The notes under the pieces: generated by a model | What the model saw: the letters and a program-made list of their open reading frames with translations, nothing else | Told to the model about the DNA's origin: nothing | The model's database searches: none | NCBI GenBank assembly: GCA_916700875.1 | Contig: CAKAKS010000031.1 | Location: 19,179,880 to 19,243,879, forward strand | Direction: 5' to 3' | Length of the DNA stretch: 64,000 nucleotides | Origin: Sebastes aleutianus | Taxonomy: Eukaryota > Chordata > Actinopteri > Perciformes > Sebastidae | Position numbers and translations under genes: made by a program | In this document: in pieces, positions 13,469-24,632 of the stretch | Numbering within the stretch: the first letter of the stretch is position 1 | How the letters are laid out: the number at the start of each line of letters is the position of its first letter

Positions 13469-13874
13469 CTGCGTGGAAACAGAGAGGACAATATCTAAAT
13501 TTAAAAACCACAAATAAAGACAGTTCAGAGCTAAACCGATGATCAACCAAACGCCTAGAGTTGTTAAGTTCACCAGACTAGATCAAAACCACAGGAGTCA
13601 GTGCAGTTTTTATTTCAAATCCTCTGATGATCTTTATCATGCTTCATAGTGTATAACTGGTTCTGCTGTCAAAGTATTAAATGCAGGAGTCTGGATGTCT
13701 GGGCTGAGGCCTTAAATAGGCACCTGGCTTCACATTAAACACTTCGGTGACATGTCAGAGCCGTGCTGCTTATATAAGTCAAAGGGAACGACTCTAAGAG
13801 ATCATTTCACTTGGGAAAGTGACATGGATTTTCCTGATCTCTTTTTTCTTTCTTTTCCATTCATCTTGCCTTAC
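13469..13874 (-). other. TSPN gene intron 5 (406 bp)
   Basis: Short intron between exons 5 and 6 with consensus splice ends; no repeat or RNA gene seen. Confidence 0.75.
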
Positions 13875-14009
13875 CTCCAGGGCGTTGTTGGTGCGTGGGG
13901 AGCGAGGAGGCTTGGGGGCGGTCTCACCACAGCGGGGCGGGTGGTGGCTGCAGTGCTGCTGGGCGGCGTCGGGGTCGCCCATCAGGAAGCTCAGCTGTCG
14001 GAGATGACC
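13875..14009 (-). CDS. TSPN-domain secreted protein, coding exon 5 (end of domain)
   Basis: A phase 0-0 exon of exactly 45 codons (residues 214-258), with a TGCAG acceptor and a GTAAGG donor. It begins GHLRQLSFLMGDPDAAQQHC. This corresponds to the last strand of a TSPN domain, 'F-x-G-x-l-q-q-l-x-x-x-x-d-P-x-a-a-x-x-x-C', where a cysteine pair (here C233 and C240) commonly closes the domain. After it comes a Pro/Arg-rich linker (PKPPRSPRTNN). This ending resembles those of collagen-type TSPN domains more than those of laminin G domains. Confidence 0.9.
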
Positions 14010-14371
14010 CTGCATAGACGGAAACATTAAATATAATATAAAACATTATAAATAATAAAATAATAACAATAATAAAAATATTAAATGGGAGTAGTCAAGA
14101 GCACTGTGTGAAAACGCAGATAACCTTCATGTAGAAAATGAAAATGTTTCAAATGTCTCTTGATGCTTGATGTACAGTTATATTTGGGAGAATGCAGGTT
14201 ACTACACCAGAAGCCGAGACATTTGTACACCCTGAACATCTGGCTCTACATCAGATTACAAAAGATAAGTTAATTTACGTAAAGCCCAGTTTTTGGGAAA
14301 TGACAGTAATAATACAGTAAGCATGGTTTTGGTGATTTCAACATCTAATAAGAAACAATATTTAGGTATTT

Positions 14372-14585
14372 AGGTAACGATATCGAGGTCACAGTGACCT
14401 TGACCTTTGATCGCCAAAATTGAATAAGTTTATCCTTGAGTAGAAGTGGAGGTTTGTGCCAAATTCCCTACAGGCCTTTCTGAGAAATCGCCTTGATGAG
14501 AATGGGGCGGTCCGACTAACGGATGGATGGACAACCTGAAAACATAATGCCTCCGGCCACGGTTATCGCCGGTGCAGAGGCATAA
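14372..14585 (+). repeat. Teleost interspersed repeat ('cctccggccacgg..gccggtgcagaggcata')
   Basis: Starts 'aacgatatcgaggtcacagt' and ends 'gtgcagaggcataaa', a pattern I recognise as a high-copy element in teleosts. Single copy in this window. Confidence 0.6.
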
Positions 14586-15130
14586 AAATGCCTATAATTC
14601 TCTGGCTTCAGCCTCTCAAATGTGAATCTTTGCTATTTTTTTTGGACTGGTGGTCAGGCAAAACAAGCAATTTAAGACGTCACCTCGGGTTTTGGGAACT
14701 TGGGATGGACATTTTTCACTATAGACATTTTACAGACCAAACCGTTGCAATCTTTGTTCCAAGTCTCTCTTGAAATGTTCAAATGTAAACAGACTGAATC
14801 AGAATTATCCGTTAGAGACAAAGCTGTCAGGTATGATCTGTGTCTTGCAGTCGACATATTCATACAGTACATATGCTGTACAGTATATGCACTGTATAGC
14901 TTTCCATGCATGCACAGAATATATATACACCGAATGGAGGAACAAGCCTAAACATACACACACACACACACACAAGGTTACTGAAGGTCATGTATTTCAC
15001 TGCAGTTCCCAGGGTTCCTTTACCAGTGACTCTGACATCAGGCCAGACATGACAAACAAAGCATCAGGAGACATTTAAAAACCTCCGTCCTCAGGCTGTG
15101 TTTATAAGAGCGTTACAGTGGATGAGAGAA

Positions 15131-15231
<101 letters not shown>

Positions 15232-15337
15232 AAAATGAATGAATTTCTTTGTGAAACCACACAGGGATTTAAAATCAATTAGATCTAACATTTAAATGCA
15301 TTTCGGATTTTGCCAAATTCAAGACAGCTGGTGCATT

Positions 15338-15360
15338 TATCATATCATATCATATCATAC
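15338..15360 (+). repeat. (ATATC)n pentanucleotide repeat
   Basis: About four units of TCATA. Confidence 0.9.
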
Positions 15361-17932
15361 AGGTAATATCAGAGACAGTTCAGAAAGGAGACGGTGCACT
15401 GAGAGTCAGTTTCTTGTGTCTGTGTCACGTGGGTTTTGCCACTTCCCCGCCCCTTTAGGAGACAAGTGGCAGGTCCTGAGTCTATTAACTCATGAACGTG
15501 AACATAGATTATGACTGATTCTTTCGCCCCATAGTCTTCAAAGTAAATATCGGACCCATTTTTCACAAGCCACATATCTTCCGAACATTCTGACACTAAA
15601 ATGAAATTTTTCAGACAGACGAATCAGGAAAACATTAACTTTGTTCAAGACCTTTCTCTGTCTCAGCATCATATTCTTGCGAGATCTGGCAACTAACATT
15701 TGTGAACGCCCAAGCTAACTCAATTTCGTAACGCTAAATATGGTTGTTAGTGGTGTAAATATCGAAGATGCCATCACCACGCCCACTTAGGAAGTGCATA
15801 CCATCTCAAGCCATTGGTGGAGCTTATAATGCATCATCTTTGTTATAGAACATCTTTGGTAATATGCACAAATAAGACCCATTACGGAAAAATGTAAACT
15901 CTTTTTAACAAACCGTTTGATCTTCTGATCTCAAATCAAATCCAGAGACAAGTGGAAAGAGACATACATGTTTCAGGGAACTACATCTGAGAAGTATTGT
16001 TTTTTTATTCAATGGTATATAGAAAGATAATGTTTCATGTTTTCTGCAGTAAACCCTTCGTCTGGCACTGCCAGAAATACCCTAAAAATAGATAGGGATC
16101 AAACTACACACATGTCTGCTAAACACAGACATCTGCTGCATATTTTCATTTGGAAAAGAATGTCTACTAATTTTAAGAGGTGATTGATCATGAGTTAGAG
16201 TTATGTAATAGACTTGTCTAAAAACCAAACACAGATGCCCATAGCATACAACCTGTATTTAACTATGGTAATCAGATTCATATTTATATCCTACTTTGGT
16301 CTTAAAATGAAGCAGACTGTGTCCCGGTCGTGCTGCAGTGGAGTGGATGACAGTAAGAGTTATAGGTAAAAGCAGAGTACAGTGATGTGTGGTTTAGCGT
16401 TACCAAACACAAAAGATTGTCCAGAGACATGACTGTCACCACCTCTGAGTGTGGAAGTGCTCCGTCCTTGGAGCTCAGTAAAAAGCTGATACCAGGGGAA
16501 ACGAGGCAACGGAGAATCCATTTTATCTGCTGCTAAGAACAAATCCAGATGCCGCCTCTACAAAGCCCCCCTCCTCACCCCCATTGTGATACAGTCACAC
16601 TGCCAGGTCTGGTCCTCAGGCTTGTTGTAACTGGGAAAGCATGTCCACCATGCAAAGCCAGGTGCATTATGGTCCTTCAAAATCAGCCTTTAACAAAAGA
16701 GTTTCAGTTTCTGCCCTTAAGATGAAATCGAGAATGACCAGGACTTCCTGTCAGCGCCATCTTGACTACACAAACGCATGTGACTGCCGTTTTGGGCGAA
16801 AATAGCCTTGGTGACATATTTTGACAAGAACACAGATTTGTGTCAGTGTGAGCAGAATGTGACTGGAAAATGTGAAGTTTGACAGCTCCGTTTCTCCCGC
16901 TGTGTCGGTGATTCGAGGTGTGTTTTAGATGCATTGGAAAGCTCAGAATTTGTAGTTTCCAACGATATAAAGCATGTTGTATATTGTAGACTTATGAGAT
17001 AATTATCACAGATCTTTTGATCACAGTTTGTTCTTATAATTACAAAGTTTATTTCTGTACGACTGTATTGTTGAAATACTTGGTAATAAGGCATGGTTTG
17101 GACTACATACACTTGGTTTACAGATTCTGAAAGCTAACTACGCCACAGGGAACGACCTGTTTCAACCGGGTCCATCGGGCTTAAGAGGTTAAAGTACCAT
17201 ACAAAGTAATGCATTGCAAGCTTTATAAATGTATCTGCACTTAAAGCTAGGGTCGGTTATCTTGAAAAACTAGCAACAGTACGCTAGATTTAAAAAAAAT
17301 ATCCAACCGAAAAACCCAGCCCAGTGTTGCCAACTATCTCCCAATGAAAGTCGCCAAGTCGGCAAAACTGATAGCTTTAAACTGCATTACCACACCACAA
17401 TAATGTAACCTTGACAAGAATTAATGCAGATTCGGTGTTCTATGTGACAGATTACACAACTCAGGTATGTTTCAAGAGTCTACTAACAGACTTTCATACA
17501 ATACAGAAATGAATAAAAGCCAATAGGTGCCTGGAATGGGCTAAAAAAATACATGAAAAAGCATTTGAAATTGTGAGCTAAAATGTAAAGTTTACATGTT
17601 TTCTACTTAGGAGTTTACATGTTCTCCTTGTGGGTTTCCTCCCATAGTTCAAAGACATCCAGGTTTGGAGAACAGGGAGGGGGGTTGAGGATGCTGAACT
17701 CATCTTCTGTCCAAACACTCATCAGTGTTTCCTCTGTAATTTTATTTAACACTGGCGCTTGGGAGGTAAGTGAGGTTGTGGTTAGAGCTGATTCAGGGAT
17801 TTCTATGCATACTTTATAAAAACAAACACATGGTTTCTAAGCATTATGGGCTACACGGATTTGTGTCTGTGATGAAAAGGGAATGGGGCGGGATAGGGCC
17901 ACGGGGCCGGGATATCTACTTGTGTGTTCTCT

Positions 17933-17934
<2 letters not shown>

Positions 17935-17970
<36 letters not shown>
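17935..17970 (+). repeat. (TG)n microsatellite
   Basis: About 18 TG units. Confidence 0.97.
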
Positions 17971-17971
<1 letters not shown>

Positions 17972-18423
17972 CGCAAGGATGAGCATGCCTTTTCGGCCTC
18001 AATTCAAATGAACTGGACTATACACATGTGGCTTATTATCCAGCAACAGTTGTTTTAAATATCATCTGGCTATTGGTCAACCATCTGGTCATAATAATAT
18101 GCGTTGTTAAACACACATGCAATAAGGAGCAGCATTCCAAAATTCTAAAATAAGAGATTATAAAATCTGACAAGGGCCATTCAGACACCATGAAGTTCAT
18201 TGTCAAGTCAGCTGAGAGGTTGGTAGAATAAAACTTAATGAACGCAGCTTCTGGGCATCTTTAAAATGTTTACAAAGAAAAGGGAAGACTAACAGAATAG
18301 GTTACAGGGTGTGGGCTTTATGATTATAGGCGGGGTAGCTTTTGTGTTGTTTACGATCACTGGGGAAATAAGAAAAAGAAAACAAATGTTGCACAGATAA
18401 AAACTGGATAGAAGCCCCCTTAC

Positions 18424-18616
18424 TTCAAATGGAGTCTCAAAGCCCTCGATGATGCCTCCAACCATGAGCAGCCCGTCGGTGCTGATCCCCATGCCGTGGT
18501 ACACCCAGTCCACACTCTCCAGCAGAGAGCAGTCCACATACAGCGCCAGCCGCTTGGCAGACACACTGACGGCCACATGGTGCCACTTTCCATCAGACAG
18601 ACCGCTGACCGGGAAC
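18424..18616 (-). CDS. TSPN-domain secreted protein, coding exon 4 (DGKWHH core)
   Basis: This exon gives the clearest domain evidence. It encodes residues 149-213 from a GTCAG acceptor (phase 2 in) to a GTAAGG donor (phase 0 out). It contains LSDGKWHHVAVSVSAKRLALYVDC, the classic laminin-G/TSPN signature 'DG-x-W-H-x-v-a-l-S-v-x(6)-L-y-v-D-C', with the conserved cysteine near residue 178. GISTDGLLMVGG and ETPFE follow, matching the 'G-x-l-x-i-G' strand and the 'F-x-G' turn of the fold. An open frame on the opposite strand (18449-18676) is an antisense shadow. The domain occurs at the N-terminus of many collagens, thrombospondins and NELL proteins. This sequence does not match the versions I remember from collagens V, IX, XI, XV, XVI, XVIII, XXIV or XXVII, thrombospondins 1-4, NELL or TSPEAR well enough to name it. 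Confidence 0.92.
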
Positions 18617-20188
18617 CTGACGGAGAGACACATGGGTCGTTATGTAATCACATGTATTTGGTTTTGTGTGTGTTGAGATAAAATGACTGCATGAATTAAT
18701 CTAGGGGATAAGTTCAAATCAGACTTGGGCCTTTAAACTGTTAAAATACAGATTGCAGTAAAAAAAAAAAACAGTAAAAACCTTATTTATTTCTCTTCCC
18801 TTAACTTTTGAAAACCTTCCTTTACTGAATAGTCCAGTTTGGGCAGCAGGTCAAGAGACTGTCTAAACTAAATGATTTTAGTGCTACTTCCTTGACAGCT
18901 CCAGGGGTGCTGGTGTGTAGCATTTGATATTGGGTTAAGCTGGAAGAAATAAATGTATGTATGCATGTAATACTCTGTAACTCTCTTCACCAGCGGATCG
19001 CTAAATGTGTTGGTGCTGGACAGGTAGTGTACAATGTCTTTATCAGAGACTGTTTGATTGAAACAGGAAACGAGGTAAATGTGCTGTAAAACCAAAACTA
19101 GAGCTAAAAGAAAAGAAAAATATGTTGTCCACCTGAAGAGTTGGTGATATGTGGGTGTGTCATTGCGAGAAACATTACAAATAGTCATCATGTATTGTTA
19201 AACGTGTACTCCACTAATTTAGCATTGCACTCCTACAATATTGTTGCACCAGTTTTTTTTAACATCAAAAATCAATGCAGCAGAACAGATATGGTATTTT
19301 TTATTCACATTCTTCTTCCTTGTCAAAATCGAATGCCTACATTACCCACAATGCAACTGTACTACTAATCTTCCCAATCGTTCCCCAGATTTGTTTTAAT
19401 TTTCAAAAGTCTTCAGTTCGTTGATAATCAGATTTTTTTTTTTTTATTTATCAGACTTTGTGAAGCCACAAGAGGCTTCATACAACCTTTTTTGTACATA
19501 TGCAATTGTACTCTCAAACACCTGGAAACAGACTTTGATATGTAAAATCGGAGGAGTTCCCCTTTAATTTATTAACTACTGTCCTCTAGAGGTCAAGCTG
19601 GGCTCTAGACCCAACCAAACCTTGTAGGTGGTAGCCACCAGACATGCTGCTTTAAAATAAGAACAAGGTAAAAATAAAATCAACCATATGCCAACAGTAC
19701 AAGATAAGTATAGTATCTATGCATGTCTATCTTTTGGCCCAGTTCTGTCTGCTGTCTTGCAGTGATGAATTGCTTCGAGCTCTGTAGTTCATGAAGACGA
19801 GAAACCTGCCAAGAGACGTCTAATAAATCATTTCAAACGAATGCACACATGCTGCAAACAAATGCACTTCCACAGAGCTTTCCTCCGTCTTACAGACATA
19901 TTTACATACACTTCAGCCAAGAAGCAGGAATGGGCATAAGTGGTCCTCAATTACCTGAGATGGATGTTGTAATCACCTTCTGACATCTGGGGTTTTTTGG
20001 ATAATGGGTAATGCATTAAAAGTTGAAAGCATGTACCTGTGCGTCTCACTGGTGGATTTTTAGCAATTTTAACCAATTATCATGAACAAAAGAAGCTGTT
20101 ACAACACTCCATGTATACATAACTTGCACACAAATTGTATTAATTTGCCTCTAGAAAGGAAAAAAAACAAAACAAGAAGTGGGCTCAC
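18617..20188 (-). other. TSPN gene intron 3
   Basis: It lies between exons 3 and 4. Mostly AT-rich unique-looking sequence, with an A-run at about 18760 and a T-run at about 19433-19445. No coding sequence is supported. Confidence 0.75.
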
Positions 20189-20347
20189 TCATAGTGTCGC
20201 TGCTGTGTTCCTATGAAGATGATAGCGTAAGCACTGATCCGAAGCTGCAGCATGATGTGGCTGTCGGGGCTGAGCATGGTGAAGACACTGCGTTCATCTG
20301 TCTGAGGACTCTGCAGCTGCACCAATAAACTGAACTCATCTGCAAAC
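20189..20347 (-). CDS. TSPN-domain secreted protein, coding exon 3 (beta-sandwich core)
   Basis: It runs from a TTTTAG acceptor in phase 2 to a GTGAGC donor in phase 2 and encodes residues 96-148. The sequence FADEFSLLVQLQ matches the well-known 'F-p-e-e-F-S-l-l' strand of TSPN/laminin-G-like domains. It is followed by SVFTMLSPDSHIMLQLRIS, alternating hydrophobic beta-strand residues as expected for a jelly-roll fold. Only a 114-bp intron separates it from exon 2. Codons are used coherently, and the frame joins exons 2 and 4 without a stop. Confidence 0.87.
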
Positions 20348-20461
20348 CTAAACACAATCATAGACACACACCATTTAGCTACTGAAAAAAACATAAAGGA
20401 TATATAACCAGTGACCAAAATCTATTGATAAAGAGTTAACATATGGAGATGGAGACCTTAC
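20348..20461 (-). other. TSPN gene intron 2 (114 bp)
   Basis: A short intron between exons 2 and 3 with a GTAAGG donor and a TTTTAG acceptor; nothing else is seen in it. Confidence 0.8.
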
Positions 20462-20609
20462 CCGTCAGTGAGGAGATGCTGAAGAGGAAGAGTCAAGGTG
20501 GAGTACTGTCCCACCTGTAGGACTGGACACCTACTGTCATCCACAGTCATTGAGGCGTTACTGCTGTTTGACACCAGAAGAGAAAGCTCCTGCAGAATAT
20601 TCACCTCAT
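20462..20609 (-). CDS. TSPN-domain secreted protein, coding exon 2 (start of TSPN domain)
   Basis: The exon enters in phase 1 after a CTACAG acceptor and leaves in phase 2 at a GTAAGG donor. It encodes residues 47-95. These start DEVNILQELSLL, the amphipathic opening typical of thrombospondin N-terminal-like domains. Two N-glycosylation sequons follow (N61-S-S and N64-A-S), then the motif SRCPVLQVGQYSTL, whose cysteine (about C74) may pair with a later domain cysteine. The frame carries straight into exon 3 (the split codon gives G96). The family signature is seen only at the pattern level; no alignment could be run. Confidence 0.8.
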
Positions 20610-20929
20610 CTGTAGTGAGACAGTTCAGGAGAAAACACACAGATTAAGCTATTTGTGCTACAATATTAGAGCTGAGTGTATTATATGTGTATTAATTAAT
20701 GTGTGCTACAAATTGTCTCTTTACAAGTGGGAGTTCATGTAAAATGTACCTGCAAAAATGTAGCGAGACAGCAACACGATTGCAAGGAGTTTTCATTACA
20801 GACAGAGAGGGAGTTAGGTAAAGATGACTTAATCTTTCATCCATCTAAGTAATGTTATAGCGGCTTCATCAGAGTCATAATGAAGGGTTTCTGTAACTTT
20901 TCCATTTATTGCCCAGCCCTAGGATAGGC

Positions 20930-22205
20930 CCTAATGAAGGGAAACTTCAATGCTACAGCATGCAATGATATTTTAGTAGTGGTAGTGTGCCTCCAGCATT
21001 GTGGCAGCAGTTTGGGGAAGACCCTTTCCTGTTTCAACATGACAATGCTTCTGTACACAAAGCCAGGCTCAACCCCATCCAGCACATTTGGGAGTGAAGT
21101 GGAACCAGTGAGCAACTCCGGCGGTCTGAAAAGTGAAGCCAATGCTGAAGTGCCTTAAACTTGCATTCTTTCTAATAGCCAGCAGGGGGCGACTCCTCTT
21201 GGTTGCAAAAAGACGTCAGATTGTATAAAAGTCTATGAGAAAATGAGCCTACTTCTCACTTGATTTAATACCTCAGTAAACATTGTAAACATGAGTTTAT
21301 AGTCTCAATCACTAGTTTCAGTTAGTTTTAGGAAATTATGGTCCCATTTAGAGTCAAACGTTTTTTTTTGGGGACCCACTTTTTAAAAAAAATGACAAAC
21401 CATCACGACCAAGTTCACAATTTGTGCGTAAATGAAGGTTCCTGACCATTTTTACTGCCATTCTCATATTACCTTATACAGTATTATCATTTCAAAGAGA
21501 TATACATTTGATAAATCCCAACTTCATTTTATGCATGCGTTATTGAAAACACATACACATGTTAAATACTTTATAAATCACACCATATAAATTCATATAG
21601 GCGAAGTTAAGAGGCTTTCGTGCTTTTCCTCTCATCAGTAAAACAAACCGAATGTTACGCTAGGCTTTCATACTAAATTCAATGTTATAAGTAGACTACA
21701 TTTACCACAACAACAACATTCAGGCCTACGTGTGGTTCAAAGGTGTACTGCAGATAAAACTGTTAAATAAAAGAAGAAATTGGAAGAAATTCTGCAATTT
21801 TATTTGGCGACCCTAATAAAATCTCCCTAGAATCCCAACCCAGTCTTTGGGAATGACTGTGCTACATAGTAAACAAGGTTCGTCTGGGTGTCATGATTTC
21901 GTGATTGGCCACTGCAGAGTGACTTTGGGTTCTTTCTGCAGAAGTCTTTTAATCTTTCACCACAAGGCTGTATTTCTTTTTCGGCATCCCCTGCGGTCCC
22001 CACCGCCACAGCCTAAACGCACTACCCACATTCAAATGAACGGGAGGACGTTTGATGTGGTGTGAATCCAGTCTAATGTTCTTGTCTATATGGGAGCAAA
22101 TCCTTGCAGCCAAGTTTCAAAATCTTGTGGAAAGCCTTTCCAGAAAAATAGAGGCTGTTAGGGGGATATAATGTCCGGGTATCCACATACTTTTGGTCAC
22201 CCCGT
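20930..22205 (+). mobile_element. Tc1/mariner-like fossil split by a later insertion
   Basis: The left part (about 20937-21100) encodes decayed transposase pieces (LWQQFGEDPFLFQHDNASVHKA in mixed frames, then NPIQHIWE). The right part (about 22080-22205) resumes with the next portion (GANPCSQVSK) and ends in a terminal-repeat-like 'ccacatacttttggtcacc'. Between them sits about 1 kb of unrelated sequence including repeat family A (21120-21360). The order implies the Tc1-like copy came first. Confidence 0.65.
21120..21360 (+). repeat. Repeat family A, copy 1
   Basis: Shares long stretches (for example 'taatagccagcagggggcga' and 'cacttgatttaatacctcag') with inverted copies at 32500-32840 and 62142-62455. 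Unclassified interspersed repeat; no coding capacity seen. Confidence 0.85.
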
Positions 22206-23348
22206 GTTTGTTCTGCACCGTTTCAAGATTAGGGAGCCCAGACGGCAACCATCTGCAGCAACCAAACAAAATCATTCTTCTGTTGGCACTTAGGGAAAAA
22301 AAAATAAAACATGCTGCAAACAGACCACTGACGGCATTCAAAAAGCGGAAAACCACTTACGGGACCATTGCCTTTAAAAGCTGCAGACGGCTGCTACAAA
22401 TTCCATCCTATTTAAAGATTTTTTTTTCCCCCTTTGGTGCCCTAAAGTGTCAAACATTGTTGTACTGCTCACCCACTGGCTTTTGTCATGTCATTAGAAG
22501 CAAGTTATAGGAGAGTCTTTTATTTTTACTCCGTGTGGGCAGGTAAAGTGCTATTCGTCATGTCCTGTCCACAGGTGGGTTTGCTGATTAACTCTAAGCT
22601 TTAACAACTCCTCCTGAGGATTATGCATACAGCTCTTCATCATATTTGGAGGAAGTGAGTCACAACTCAACGACTGGTATTGTTGTGTAATGATGGTGAT
22701 CACACTTTAACCTGGGAAATGACTGAGATCACTACCAACTTAAATGTCAATGTCATTATGTGAGAGGCCGTGCTGAGACTGATTAGGCTAACAGAGAAGG
22801 TGCATTTCAGTAACATGACAGAAAACAAAATCCATTTAACTAAAGATGGTTCACGTTAGATTGATCTACATGAGCAGCAGGGTGCCTAAAGATTACAATA
22901 GCAGCACTTGAACATGAATCGCTGGGATTTAACCACTATGAACATGTCTCAGGCTGCCGCAGGACTTTTTCCCAAGGATATACACGATACATTGGACTGC
23001 TCAAGCAGATTAAACCCTACTTCTCTCAAGCACTTTCATAAATGAATCCGTGTCTGGCGGACCGTTTCGCTCTTTACACTCATCCTGACAGCAGTGCCAG
23101 ACAAATCACAGAGCTGCGTGGTCACGCTCTGCTGCCCAGAGGAATGACAACGAGGGAACATATCTGGTCTCGCACTAAAAATTCCGACATACCAGCCTTC
23201 CAGGAATCCATAAAGATAAATGGACGATAACCACTTAGGGAGCAGAAATGATTTGAATAATGGTTTTCTTTGCACTCTTAACCTTTAGTTAACAGCTGTG
23301 AGGAATGCGAGGTCAAAGAGTCTGATAATCAGGTAAAAAAGACTTTCA

Positions 23349-23500
23349 GATGTTCAGACGTTGATCAATCAATTAATTGTGAATCTATAAACACTCAAAA
23401 AAAGTGAAAAATTCTCATCAAAAGTTCTCAGAGTCCAGGGCAGCTGGATAATAGTCAGTGATTATTTGTCTGTCAATTGACTAATTGTTTCAGCACTAAG
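23349..23500 (-). repeat. Repeat family C, inverted copy
   Basis: Ends 'gactaattgtttcagcacta', the reverse complement of the family start; the body is degraded. Confidence 0.7.
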
Positions 23501-24537
23501 GGATGTAATCACACACAAGACAATTCTGCTAAAAACGATCAATATTAATGTGGAAACAATGACCTAAAAGGGAGAAGCATCAATTTCACTCAGAACAGTC
23601 AAATAGGTCCACAATATTTTATAAATAATTGTACTATACAGTCTTTAAACTGCAGCCAGGACCATATTTATATTACAATGGTATTCCGCCACTATAGATC
23701 ATCATCAGAAATGTATGTTTACATAGGCATCAGATGTCCATTCTGCACAGTTAATAAGAAAATCTCTCATTTATCAGGCATACAATTACACAAGCTCCTA
23801 ACAATTTACAAATTGCAATGAACCATAATAAGGACATTAACATCAATCAAACAATCCACAAACTCCACTCTCATCCCGAGAGGAGTGTGTGGCACTGTTG
23901 ATGCTACAACAATGTAAATTAGCTGTAATGTATAGCCCTAGGAACTGGAAAATGTTCTCACACACACGTGATGATCTACAGCTCTGATGGTCTTTATGAA
24001 GCGCCACTTGTGCGGGAGTGATCATGAAAGAACAGTTCATGTGCCAAGTACGCTGTGCCCTCGAGGAAAACTTAGGAACTTACTCATGTGCTTTTTTTTC
24101 CAGCACTATAATCAAAGGATCAAGCCATTACTATGGGGAGAGGGTAAGTGGGGGGGGGGGGAGACGGCTGCCAGTCATGCCTGTTTTATTTCCGGAAAAA
24201 AAGAAACAGATGTTTGAGTCCTGCATCAGAAGGAATGTGTGAACAGTAAGGACTTTCAGGGTATTTGGGTAATTTAGCTATTTGTCCTATTTCCCAGGTA
24301 GAGTCAGGCACTTTTTTGTGCAGTCTGAATATGCTCACTGTAACTGTAACTTGCTAAGTTAATTGAACTGAACAATACAGGTTCAAAATCAAGATTTAAA
24401 TTGTCATCCCACCTGAACTAACAAGACTAATGCCTTATTCACACTACACAACTTTATCACTGATTTTCCGCTACCCTACCGTTTTTGGAGCTCCCCGACA
24501 AAAGCTCCAGATCAGAGGCAAAACGGGACTCCGTCCT

Positions 24538-24632
24538 TTCAGGTGATTATACACTAAAGAAAACATACTTATTAATATTATATTCCATTTCTTCCAATAA
24601 ATCCCCCTAAATGGTAACCACTGTTCCTTTAA
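24538..24632 (+). repeat. Repeat family B, copy 1 (tail only)
   Basis: Begins 'caggtgattatacactaaag' and ends in 'actgttccttta'; matches the tail of the fuller copies. Confidence 0.8.

Noticed and set aside
18449..18681. Plus-strand frames of 75 and 61 codons
   Set aside because: They are antisense to TSPN exon 4, which has a strong domain signature and proper splice sites on the minus strand.
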